Positions 7,117 to 14,681 of a DNA stretch of 20,341 nucleotides are shown one piece after another (within the stretch, counting starts at the first letter, position 1; every line of letters starts with the position of its first letter). The DNA lies in the IMG/VR virus record IMGVR_UViG_3300029923_000124, positions 1 to 20,341 of that record, one strand, 5' to 3'. Both the position numbers and the translations under genes were made by a program. The DNA is from a virus. Under the pieces are notes generated by a model. That model was given only the letters and a program-made list of their open reading frames with translations, had not been told where the DNA came from and did not search any database.

Positions 7117-7917
7117 ATGAGAGCAGAGAAGGAAGACAAAACTAAAAAGAAGAAGTTATCTACAGGTGGTAAAACTGCCCGTGAGAAAATGATGGACCGG
7201 AAAAAAGACCTTGAAAAACGTAGTGCAGGTGGTGGATTCATATTCCCAAAAGTTGGTACAACAAGGCTACGCCTAAAGTCACCAGGTGATGATGAAGAAT
7301 TAGCCATTGAGGTAATTCAGTTCTACCTGGGTAAAGAATTGGGTGGTGTGGTATCCCCAGCAACATTTGATGAACCCTGTCCATTTATGGATAAGTACAA
7401 AGAACTAAAGGATTCAGATGATGATGATGACAAAGCATTAGCAAAACGTCTGGTACCTAAAAGGAAGTATGCAATTGGGTGTGACTCTTACAAGGACGAA
7501 AAGGGTAAAGAAGTTGATCAAACTGACAAAGCAGTACTTGTTGCAAGAGGTGCTTACCAGGACATTACTGAACTCTACCTTGATGAGGATGAGTGGGGGG
7601 ATATGACTGATAAAAAAGAAGGGTATGATATTAAAATTATCAGAACTGGGGTTGGCCAACTAGATACATCTTATTCTGTATCACCTTGCCAAAAGAAAGC
7701 ATTACCCAAAGACCGTTCAAATACTTGCGACCTTGAAAAAATTGTAAGGTCACAAATTCCTTCATTTGAGGAACTTGAGGATACACTTGCTAAGTTCTTA
7801 AACTCAGGTGAGGATGGGGATGCTCCAGCAAAAAAACCCAAGGATAGTAAATCCAGGGACAAGTTCAAAGAAGGTCTAAAGGACAAAAAGAAAAAGAAAA
7901 GAGTAAGAGATATTTAA
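7117..7917 (+). CDS. T4 gp32-like single-stranded DNA-binding protein
   Basis: The 266-aa protein has the plan of gp32-type SSBs. A basic N-terminal arm (residues 1-36, Lys/Arg-rich) could serve cooperative binding. An OB-fold core starts around FIFPKVGTTRLRLKSP. Then EPCPFMDKY (83-93) and a Lys/Arg patch LAKRLVPKRKYAIGC (108-122) resemble the gp32 Cys and Lys-rich binding region; a full zinc motif is not visible. GVGQLDTSYSVSP (178-190) matches the last core strands. Unlike gp32, the C-terminal tail is very basic (KDKKKKKRVRDI), while acidic runs lie inside (DSDDDDDK at 99-106 and ELYLDEDEWGD). The recombinase gene follows, as expected for a replication-recombination module. Assignment rests on motif order, not on close identity. 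Confidence 0.75.
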   Translation: MRAEKEDKTKKKKLSTGGKTAREKMMDRKKDLEKRSAGGGFIFPKVGTTRLRLKSPGDDEELAIEVIQFYLGKELGGVVSPATFDEPCPFMDKYKELKDSDDDDDKALAKRLVPKRKYAIGCDSYKDEKGKEVDQTDKAVLVARGAYQDITELYLDEDEWGDMTDKKEGYDIKIIRTGVGQLDTSYSVSPCQKKALPKDRSNTCDLEKIVRSQIPSFEELEDTLAKFLNSGEDGDAPAKKPKDSKSRDKFKEGLKDKKKKKRVRDI

Positions 7918-7941
7918 TCCTACCCTAATAAAACAACAACT

Positions 7942-7976
7942 AGTAAGGGGCGGTATATTATATGTCGCCCCTTATT
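7942..7976 (+). terminator. GC-rich hairpin between SSB and recombinase genes
   Basis: TAAGGGGCG (7944-7952) pairs perfectly with CGCCCCTTA (7966-7974), and two more outer pairs (one G-U) are possible. The loop is a 13-base AT-rich stretch. Only ATTTC follows, so a classical T-run is lacking. It probably ends or attenuates the transcript coming from the SSB gene, or protects its 3' end. The recombinase ATG is 24 bases downstream. Confidence 0.6.
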
Positions 7977-7999
7977 TCATGTACTAAACAAAAAGATTC

Positions 8000-9148
8000 A
8001 TGGCAAAGAAAACTAAGATAGGTATAACCATACCTACAAAAAATGAGTTAATGAAAAGGTACCCTGGGATGTCAGTAGCTTCTGAAAATGATGATGATAG
8101 ATACCCAAGAATACCATCAAGGCATTTAGCCTTCAATTACCAAACAGGGGGAGGTCTTCCATATGGTAAAATCATGGAGATATATGGAGAAGAGTCTTCA
8201 GGTAAATCTCTAATGGCCTATGATTTCGCTTATGTAACCCAAGCATTAGGTGGAGTAGTTCTAATAGCAGATGCAGAACAAGCATTCACTAATGCCTGGG
8301 CAATAGCAAATGGATTAGATTTAACAAGGATAATAAGGTTACCTTCAACAGTAGTTGAAGAGATATCTGATTGGCTTGCAGATATGGCAATATATTGGAG
8401 ATCACAATTAACCCACAATGAACCCATATTATTCATATTAGACTCAACTGCTGCGTTGGATTGTATGGTAAATATCAATTCAAAAATGGTAGACTCTAAA
8501 GCCGATATGGGTAATAGAGCAAAAGCTATTTACAAGATGCTAAGGGTACGTTCTGAGTTAATGTTTAAACTAGGTGTATCACAGATATACATTAACCAAT
8601 TAAGAAAGAATCTAAAAGCTGGTATGTTTGAGAATCCTGATACTACACCAGGAGGCGGTGCAATGAAGTTTTATGCTTCTATACGTATTGCTTTTTATGG
8701 TGGTAAACAAATCCTTGAAAAGATAAAAGGTAAAGATAGGAAAGTAGGCAGGGTAACTTCAATAAGGGTTATGAAAAATAAAGTTGGGCCCCCAAGGGGA
8801 ACTATAAAGGGTGCACCCATGTATTTCAACCAGGATGGTAAAAAAGATATTGGCTTTGATAAGTATTATTTTTTATCCGACTCATTACTAGAAGCCGGTG
8901 CTATAAGCAAAAACAATGGTGGTACTTACTCTATAAAGGGTGTAACTTTATGTAGGGGGGATGAGAAATTCCTTGCATTAATTGAAAAAGATGATGATCT
9001 TCGTAGGAAGTTATTACGTAAAGCTAATATCAATACTATCAGCACTACAAGAAAGAAAATTGAAGGCTTAGGAGTTAACCTATTTCCAGTAGGTAATGTA
9101 AAGTATACGTCACAGGTAAAGGAGGCTGATGAGAATGAAGATGAATAG
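8000..9148 (+). CDS. UvsX/RecA-family strand-exchange recombinase
   Basis: The 382-aa ATPase forms filaments on ssDNA and pairs homologous strands. Walker A is GEESSGKS (63-70), and the catalytic Glu of RecA-type enzymes is E93 in IADAEQAF. Walker B is ILFILDST (143-150). The Gln switch is in INQLRKN (Q200), followed by the DNA-binding loop 2 segment TPGGGAMKF (216-224). The N-terminal ~45 residues lack the RecA helical domain, and the acidic ending DENEDE is typical of phage UvsX. It uses TAG, a stop used by only one other gene here, with TGA four codons later. Next-door SSB, the possible UvsY-like protein and SbcCD complete a T4-like recombination set. The following gene overlaps by 20 bases. 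Confidence 0.92.
   Translation: MAKKTKIGITIPTKNELMKRYPGMSVASENDDDRYPRIPSRHLAFNYQTGGGLPYGKIMEIYGEESSGKSLMAYDFAYVTQALGGVVLIADAEQAFTNAWAIANGLDLTRIIRLPSTVVEEISDWLADMAIYWRSQLTHNEPILFILDSTAALDCMVNINSKMVDSKADMGNRAKAIYKMLRVRSELMFKLGVSQIYINQLRKNLKAGMFENPDTTPGGGAMKFYASIRIAFYGGKQILEKIKGKDRKVGRVTSIRVMKNKVGPPRGTIKGAPMYFNQDGKKDIGFDKYYFLSDSLLEAGAISKNNGGTYSIKGVTLCRGDEKFLALIEKDDDLRRKLLRKANINTISTTRKKIEGLGVNLFPVGNVKYTSQVKEADENEDE
9118..9125 (+). promoter_or_regulatory. Strong Shine-Dalgarno sequence (AAAGGAGG) inside the recombinase end
   Basis: AAAGGAGG precedes three in-frame ATGs (9129, 9135, 9141) of the nuclease gene. Spacing is 3, 9 and 15 bases, so 9135 is best placed if the ribosome uses it. It stands out because most genes here have A-rich leaders with no such site; it also encodes residues of the recombinase, so it may be chance. 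Confidence 0.4.
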
Positions 9149-10037
9149 TTTATTAATAATTGATGGAGAAAATCTATTACACAGGGCATACCATAAGTTC
9201 TTAGGCTTCAAGTCTACTGAAGGAGTTCCAACTGGTGCAATATATGGTTTTCTAAAGATCCTACACTCTAATATATTTAGGTTCAAGCCTGAATATGTTA
9301 TTGTTACATTTGATAATGGCAGATCAAAACATAGGACTAACATACTTCCAGGTTATAAGACACGACCTAAAAAACTGGGTATGGATTATGAGTCATTACA
9401 AAAACAAAAAAAGTTGATAATGAAGATCCTTAGAAGGTTGGGAGTACCTTATGTATTTGATAAATCATTCAGTAATGAATGGGAGGCTGATGATTACATT
9501 GCTTACTTAGCTAAAACCTTTGAGGGTGAAGTAACTATACTATCCTCTGACAAAGATTTTCACCAACTGATATCTAAAAGGGTAAAGGTAATGAGCCCAT
9601 CTAAAGACCAATTAATCACTGAAGTTAATTGCATAAAGTTAACTGGGTATAATCCTGACCAATGTGTTGATTGGTTATCAATGGTGGGGGATGAATCCGA
9701 TAGCATACCCGGCTATAGAGGCATTGGAGAAGTAAAAGCTACTGCATTACTTAAGAAATATAACTGTATAGAGAAATTTATAATGGGCGATTACAAAGAA
9801 AGTAGGGTAAATAAGCAAACACTTAATGAAGTAATGACTAAGAATAGGCACCTTATTGATCTTAACTTCTTTATAAGAAAATACCCAATGGTAAAAAACA
9901 TACCCATAAAATATGGGAAGGATGAATTTATAAACAGGAAGCTAGTAACCATGTTTAATGGGTACTCTCTATCCTCATTCCAGTCTACTGAATTTATAAA
10001 CACCTTTAAAGAATTAAGCAAATGGAAAGTAAAGTAA
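9129..10037 (+). CDS. FEN/XPG-family 5'-3' exonuclease
   Basis: The roughly 300-aa protein is a free-standing 5' nuclease like T4 RNase H or the N-terminal domain of Pol I, which removes RNA primers and flaps. Metal-binding carboxylates appear in order: LIIDGENLLHRAYH (Asp), VTFDNGR, the NEWEADDYIAYLA cluster, and ILSSDKDFHQL. The helix-3-turn-helix follows in MVGDESDSIPGYRGIGEVKA, which grips the DNA duplex. It supplies the activity missing from the family A polymerase encoded upstream. The start may be 9129, 9135 or 9141; the first conserved residues follow all three, and 9135 has the best Shine-Dalgarno spacing. It overlaps the recombinase stop by 20 bases and the kinase gene start by 16, so translation is probably coupled. 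Confidence 0.92.
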   Translation: MRMKMNSLLIIDGENLLHRAYHKFLGFKSTEGVPTGAIYGFLKILHSNIFRFKPEYVIVTFDNGRSKHRTNILPGYKTRPKKLGMDYESLQKQKKLIMKILRRLGVPYVFDKSFSNEWEADDYIAYLAKTFEGEVTILSSDKDFHQLISKRVKVMSPSKDQLITEVNCIKLTGYNPDQCVDWLSMVGDESDSIPGYRGIGEVKATALLKKYNCIEKFIMGDYKESRVNKQTLNEVMTKNRHLIDLNFFIRKYPMVKNIPIKYGKDEFINRKLVTMFNGYSLSSFQSTEFINTFKELSKWKVK

Positions 10038-10672
10038 AACGTATTATGTTTGTGGGTCCCAGTGGGATAGGCAAGACCCACCTATCCAAGTTTATTGCAG
10101 ATAAATATGGTATACCATTCATAAGTGGTTCATACTCTGATATGGTACCATCAACTAAAGATCAAAGCCATGCTGATATGGTAAGCAAGGATTCAAAGGT
10201 AATTTATAATGAAGATTATAAGTTGCTATGGGCAAGGGCAAAGGTATACTTAGGCTATACTACTAAAGGTTTAAGTTTTGTAACCGACAGGTCATATATT
10301 GATAGCATTGCATATTTCATATACAAACTTTCAAAAGTAATACCCAAGTGTGAAATTGAAGGTTTTGAACATGCAGCAAAAATGCTATTATTCAGGGACT
10401 GTACCCACCTAATTGTAATGCAATGTACTGAATCAATGGTTGATACCTGGAGAGTTGAAAATAATGAAAAGAGGATATTAAATACATATTTCCAGTGGAT
10501 GGTATCTATGGTAATGATAGGAGTACTTAAAAGATTGGGCTTAAGAACTGGTAAATACTTTGGCCATACATACAGTTACATGCCAATGGGTATAAAAGTA
10601 CTTGTTTTAAATAACAGGAACATGGAGAATAACAAAGTACTAATCAGTAAATTCTTGGGCAATGTCAAATAA
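10022..10672 (+). CDS. P-loop nucleotide/nucleoside kinase-like protein
   Basis: The 216-aa protein begins with a strand and a clear Walker A, GPSGIGKTH (12-20). TDRSYIDSIAY near 88-98 resembles the D-R-S motif of deoxynucleoside and NadR-like kinases, where Asp/Arg hold the nucleoside and phosphate. LIVMQCTE (130-137) is the usual strand before the lid, and R144 and R151 could be lid arginines. Such kinases phosphorylate dNMPs or deoxynucleosides, or less often act as AAA-type ATPases. Context gives a use: a phage with dUTPase and two thymidylate synthase-fold proteins may need its own kinase to raise a normal or modified dNMP to dNDP. No substrate can be read from the sequence. It overlaps both neighbours (16 and 11 bases). 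Confidence 0.7.
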   Translation: MESKVKRIMFVGPSGIGKTHLSKFIADKYGIPFISGSYSDMVPSTKDQSHADMVSKDSKVIYNEDYKLLWARAKVYLGYTTKGLSFVTDRSYIDSIAYFIYKLSKVIPKCEIEGFEHAAKMLLFRDCTHLIVMQCTESMVDTWRVENNEKRILNTYFQWMVSMVMIGVLKRLGLRTGKYFGHTYSYMPMGIKVLVLNNRNMENNKVLISKFLGNVK

Positions 10673-11681
10673 AAGACCCATAGCAATTGCTTTCTCAGAC
10701 TTACACCTGAATATCTGGACTAAGTTTAACAAAGACAACAGCAGAACAATGAACCAGTTCGAGGTTCTTCACTACATAAGAAAGCAATGTATAAAAAAGA
10801 AGGTTCCGGCCTTCTTTCTTGGTGATATGCTACACAAACCCGAGAGCATCGATAGTGACCTATTCAGGCTTATAATTGAAGAGTTTATTAGGCTAAACAC
10901 AGAACCCCTTTGGAACTGCTTCTTCATTGAAGGCAACCATGAGATAAAGAATAAGAACCAATTGGTAACACTTGGCCAAGGCACTGCCCATACTGATAAG
11001 CCATCAGTCTATACCTCACCTGGTATAGTGTCATCGCTATCAAAAATATTCAACTTTCTAAATCCCATAAATGGGTACGTAGGTTTATATGGTGGATATA
11101 AGGTTTGGGGTATATCCTACCTTGACCATAACCAAGGTTTGAATAAACACTTAACTGAAATAATACTAAGGTTTAATCAGCATGATAAGAACATCCTATT
11201 ACTACATACAGATTACCCAGGTGCAAAAGATACTGATGGTTCTGAAGTTGGTTCAAGTGAAAATATCAATGTAAACCTTATCAATAAATTTGATCTAGTA
11301 TTATGTGGCCACATACATAAACCACAAAGGCTTTCAAAAAAGGTATACATGATTGGTGCACCCATCCAACAAAGGAGGACAGATAGGAATTGTGAAATGG
11401 GTTATTGGGTAATATACAATGACCTATCTGTTAAGTTTAAATCCCTTGCAAAGAAGTTCCCCAAATTTATAGATGTTGAAAAGGAAGAAGGTATTAAAGA
11501 TGATTATAACTATTACACAGTAATTCCTAAGCATATTCTAGTAAACACAGATACTAAGAGTAATAGAATTACTGCTAATCTTTCTAAAACTAAACTAGCA
11601 AAGAAGTATATGCGTGAAAAAGGCATCAAAGATAAAGACAAATCAAGGTTACTAACTAAACTACTGAAAGACAATGATTAA
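10662..11681 (+). CDS. sbcD: SbcD/Mre11-like nuclease (T4 gp47 type)
   Basis: The 339-aa protein has all five metallophosphoesterase motifs of Mre11-family nucleases: AFSDLHLN (D13, H15), FFLGDMLHK (D55), IEGNHE (N92, H93), LLLHTDYPG (H182) and LCGHIHKPQ (H217, H219). These bind two Mn2+ ions and cut DNA ends under control of the partner ATPase. The C-terminal ~100 residues are Lys-rich and probably include the partner-binding and capping regions. The gene overlaps the ATPase gene by eight bases, as in T4 47/46. In T4-like phages the pair resects double-strand ends to start recombination-dependent replication and degrades host DNA. Its start lies inside the end of the kinase gene. Confidence 0.9.
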   Translation: MSNKRPIAIAFSDLHLNIWTKFNKDNSRTMNQFEVLHYIRKQCIKKKVPAFFLGDMLHKPESIDSDLFRLIIEEFIRLNTEPLWNCFFIEGNHEIKNKNQLVTLGQGTAHTDKPSVYTSPGIVSSLSKIFNFLNPINGYVGLYGGYKVWGISYLDHNQGLNKHLTEIILRFNQHDKNILLLHTDYPGAKDTDGSEVGSSENINVNLINKFDLVLCGHIHKPQRLSKKVYMIGAPIQQRRTDRNCEMGYWVIYNDLSVKFKSLAKKFPKFIDVEKEEGIKDDYNYYTVIPKHILVNTDTKSNRITANLSKTKLAKKYMREKGIKDKDKSRLLTKLLKDND

Positions 11682-13389
11682 GTTTGGGAAACTAATAATA
11701 AAAGGCTTCTGCTCTATCCAGGATTATGAAATTGATCTTGATGGGGGGCATATAACTATTATACGAGGAGAAAATGGAGTAGGTAAAACTACGCTCCTAT
11801 CAGCAATAACATGGGTACTCTATAATAAGACAGCTAAGGAAGATGCTAAAGACGTAAACACATGGAAAGAAAGAAGGCCAAAAGATTACAGGGGTACTAG
11901 TGTAGAGATATACTGGAATAATGGTACAACACTACACCAAGTAATTAGGTGTTCTAACTATGGTGAAAAAGTACATGGCTCAAAGGGTGCTAATAGGCTG
12001 ATATATCTAATAGAAGGCGTAGAGGTTAAGAATAAAAGGAAGGATGAGATACAGGCCCTAATTGAAGCTAACCTTACACTATCCTACTCTCTATTCAAGA
12101 ACTCTATCATGTTTGGCCAGGGCCTAAAGAGATTAATACAAGAATCTGGTACAGAGAAAAGGAAACTATTCGAAGAAGTATTCGATGTAAGCTACCTATC
12201 AGTAGTAAGAACAGTTGCACAAAAGGAAAGGGACAAGATAAAAGAAGAACTTAGTTTAATAACAAATCCTTTAAATACAATGAGGGCTAGTTATGAAACT
12301 AATAAAGAAACCTACCTAGAACTAAAAGCAAGAGAATCAAATCAAGCAACTGCTATAGGTGAAGAACTTGAGGAATATATAACTCAACTAAAGGAAATAA
12401 AAAGAACTTTAAGAAGGTACGACCCAGAGATTGAAAAGTCACTAGCTAAGGCTACTGAAAAAAAGGTCCGGCTTAAAGAACAACTAGAAGAGTTACGAGA
12501 AAATTATAACTCTAACAAAAAAAAGGTATCAGATGTAACTTCAGTTAAAGGCTTAGGTAGTTTAGTAAAAGAGATTATTGGGTTAATCATAATAAACCCT
12601 CACTTGGCAATATCAAAGTTAAAAGAACTTGAATCGGCAATAGTTGAAATGAATAACTACCATGATGAGTATGAAAGGCTTAATAATAAGCTTATTAGCA
12701 TAAGAGATGAAGAAAATGAGTGGCATAACATAGTTGAGAAGAATAAGAAGAACCTGGAAATAGCTAATACTATAGAAAAGAAAATTGACATAATCAAGAA
12801 TGCCAAGTTAGAAGTACTTTCTCCTAAGTATAAAGAGAAGTATTTGAAATACAAAGAGGAGATAAGAGTTCTGGAAAAGAAGTTATTACCTATTGAAAAG
12901 CAACTCAATGATTATAATTGGGTAATAGATGATCCACTTGGTAGCAACGGGATCAAGTCATATATATTTGAATCATCAATGGATGGTATAAATGATATAC
13001 TAATGCAATATGCTGATACCCTGGGATTAAGAATAGAATTTGGGGTAGACCTATCAAATACAAGGAAGGACTTTTATACACTAGTAGAGATAGGTGGTAT
13101 AGTAGTTGATTATGCTGATTTATCCGGTGGCCAAAAGCAATTAGTTAATCTTGCTATGGCTTTTGCAATGTGGGAATCCACTTCTAGTACAAAAGATATT
13201 AATATACTATTTCTAGATGAAGTATTTGAAAGCTTATCTAGAAGTAATATCGAAATAGTGGTAGACCTTATAAAGCAATTGTCTAAGGGCAAGAGCATAT
13301 ACATCATCACACACCAGGAAAACCTACCCCTTAGCAATGCTAAGATCTTAAACCTAGACTCTAAGAATGGTCTAACTACCTTTAACTAA
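11674..13389 (+). CDS. sbcC: SbcC/Rad50-like ATPase (T4 gp46 type), no zinc hook
   Basis: The 571-aa SMC-like ATPase partners the SbcD nuclease. The N-terminal half-domain has Walker A GENGVGKTT (32-40) and a Q-loop-like FGQG (147-150). Two coiled-coil stretches follow, about 185-285 and 315-412. The C-terminal half-domain has the ABC signature LSGGQKQL (483-490), Walker B ILFLDEV (511-517) and the switch His in ITHQE (545-549). Oddly, the apex between the coils has no C-x-x-C zinc hook. The whole protein has only two cysteines (C13, C93), both in the ATPase head. The apex instead has the Gly- and Ile-rich segment VKGLGSLVKEIIGLIIINP (291-309). At 571 aa it is close to T4 gp46 in size and far shorter than bacterial SbcC. 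Confidence 0.9.
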   Translation: MIKFGKLIIKGFCSIQDYEIDLDGGHITIIRGENGVGKTTLLSAITWVLYNKTAKEDAKDVNTWKERRPKDYRGTSVEIYWNNGTTLHQVIRCSNYGEKVHGSKGANRLIYLIEGVEVKNKRKDEIQALIEANLTLSYSLFKNSIMFGQGLKRLIQESGTEKRKLFEEVFDVSYLSVVRTVAQKERDKIKEELSLITNPLNTMRASYETNKETYLELKARESNQATAIGEELEEYITQLKEIKRTLRRYDPEIEKSLAKATEKKVRLKEQLEELRENYNSNKKKVSDVTSVKGLGSLVKEIIGLIIINPHLAISKLKELESAIVEMNNYHDEYERLNNKLISIRDEENEWHNIVEKNKKNLEIANTIEKKIDIIKNAKLEVLSPKYKEKYLKYKEEIRVLEKKLLPIEKQLNDYNWVIDDPLGSNGIKSYIFESSMDGINDILMQYADTLGLRIEFGVDLSNTRKDFYTLVEIGGIVVDYADLSGGQKQLVNLAMAFAMWESTSSTKDINILFLDEVFESLSRSNIEIVVDLIKQLSKGKSIYIITHQENLPLSNAKILNLDSKNGLTTFN

Positions 13390-13425
13390 TTAAACTATTA
13401 ATAACTAAACAAACACAAACATGGG

Positions 13426-13971
13426 ATGGCACGAATTAACTCAAAAGCTAAGGGATCAAAAAATGAAAGAGATACCTGTAAGTGGTGGAAAGATTGGACA
13501 GGATATGAATTTAGTAGAGTGCCCTCTAGTGGTGGGCTTAGGTGGTCCCGTACAACGGATACTACGGGAGATATCATCTGTTCAGATAACAAACACTATC
13601 TCAGGTTCCCCTTTAGTATTGAGTGCAAAAACTATAAGGAAATTAATTTTGAGCATATCCTATTGGGAACAAAGGGAGCAAAAGTCCTCCAATTCTGGAA
13701 TCAAGCTCTTGAAGATGCGGAGAGGGGGAACAAGCTTCCTATCCTAATGATGAGGTATAATGGGATGAAAAAGGGAGATTACTTCTTTGTAGTTGATGAA
13801 CAATTTGGGGGAATACTAATTGATACCATGCCACATGAGGATGTAAATGTAATGCTTATAAATGCTAAACATATAAAGCTGATGATTGTAATGGCATCTG
13901 ATATCATTAAGTATGCTGATTACGCTAAAGTATATAAAGAGTCAAGGAAACGATTAAAAGCTAAGAAATGA
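13426..13971 (+). CDS. PDDEXK-fold nuclease, possible Holliday-junction resolvase
   Basis: The 181-aa protein begins KGSKNERDTCKWW (9-21), a start seen in archaeal Hjc-like resolvases and other PDDEXK nucleases, with a candidate metal-site Glu (E14). RVPSSGGLRW (31-40) is followed by TTGDIIC (D49) and FSIECKNYKE (E66, K68), giving the core D...E-x-K. Such enzymes cut branched DNA or particular structures, and the position after SbcCD suits resolving recombination intermediates. A restriction-like or repair nuclease is the alternative. An ATG at 13421 is out of frame and closer to the leader box, but its 108-codon frame has no recognisable content. The next gene starts four bases before the stop (ATGA). 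Confidence 0.7.
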   Translation: MARINSKAKGSKNERDTCKWWKDWTGYEFSRVPSSGGLRWSRTTDTTGDIICSDNKHYLRFPFSIECKNYKEINFEHILLGTKGAKVLQFWNQALEDAERGNKLPILMMRYNGMKKGDYFFVVDEQFGGILIDTMPHEDVNVMLINAKHIKLMIVMASDIIKYADYAKVYKESRKRLKAKK

Positions 13972-14681
13972 AAAAATCATCTAAGTGGTGTATTTTTAAC
14001 ATCAACAACAAACATTGCTTAACCATAGCTAAAGAACTTAAGGAAAAAGGGTATGATAAACTAGGGGTAAAGGTAAGCCTACCCACAGTATCAATCCTAA
14101 GGAAGAGGCAAAAGGGTAAGGATATTTATGAAGATGTCCCACTGCTATTCAACTATGGCTTTGTAAAGATGCCCACTGAGATGGCTTACTCTAGACCACT
14201 TTTAAGGAAACTAACTCGTGACATAACTGGGATAGGCTCATGGGTTAAATCAAATGATACAATGCATGAAAAGAAACTAAGAAGAAGAATTGATGGTGAA
14301 GACTTCGATGATTTCTCTAAGGTTGCTATTGCAAGTAACAATGAAGTAAGGAGATTTAAAAGGATGTCTAGAGAAAATAAGGTATACCAAGCAGATGAAA
14401 TAATAAACCTAAGTATTGACTCTTACGTAGTACTAAGGGGCTACCCATTTAATGGTGTTAATGCTACTATAAAAGAAGTCAACCTTGTTACTAAGGAAAT
14501 AACTGTAATGCTATACCCAGGCAATACTAATATGATAGTTAAACTCCCCATGGATAACGTAGTATACTCAATCTATCAAAACTATGATGAGAATAAACTA
14601 TTCTGCAACAGCACAGAATTAGATACTACAAATATCCAGTCTGAAGATATTGAAGATAAACTAACTAAAAGGCAATTCTGA
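13968..14681 (+). CDS. NusG/RfaH-like transcription elongation factor
   Basis: The 237-aa protein has a NusG-like plan. An N-terminal NGN-type domain starts KWCIFNINNKHC (6-17), continues with the helix IAKELKEKGY and a strand with LPTVSILRKRQKGKD. It closes with VPLLFNYGFVKMP (57-69), where family members have the conserved PLFPGYVFV-like strand. A charged linker (about 95-145) leads to a KOW domain: DSYVVLRGYPFNGVNATIKEVN (151-172) and EITVMLYPG. KOW folds carry V-x-G-P-F-x-G-x-x-G. NusG proteins bind the RNA polymerase clamp and change pausing and termination; RfaH-type paralogues act on chosen operons. A phage copy could direct host polymerase past terminators. The assignment is by pattern only. 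Confidence 0.62.
   Translation: MKKSSKWCIFNINNKHCLTIAKELKEKGYDKLGVKVSLPTVSILRKRQKGKDIYEDVPLLFNYGFVKMPTEMAYSRPLLRKLTRDITGIGSWVKSNDTMHEKKLRRRIDGEDFDDFSKVAIASNNEVRRFKRMSRENKVYQADEIINLSIDSYVVLRGYPFNGVNATIKEVNLVTKEITVMLYPGNTNMIVKLPMDNVVYSIYQNYDENKLFCNSTELDTTNIQSEDIEDKLTKRQF

Noticed and set aside
9146-9160. Possible TAG stop-codon reassignment, as in some Bacteroidota phages
   Set aside because: TAG ends only two genes (stops at 9148 and 19150), each with another stop within a few codons, but no gene contains an in-frame TAG, so nothing here needs recoding.
13421-13747. 108-codon frame starting at the ATG nearest the leader box
   Set aside because: It is out of frame with the PDDEXK nuclease, and its product has no domain or coding-like pattern.
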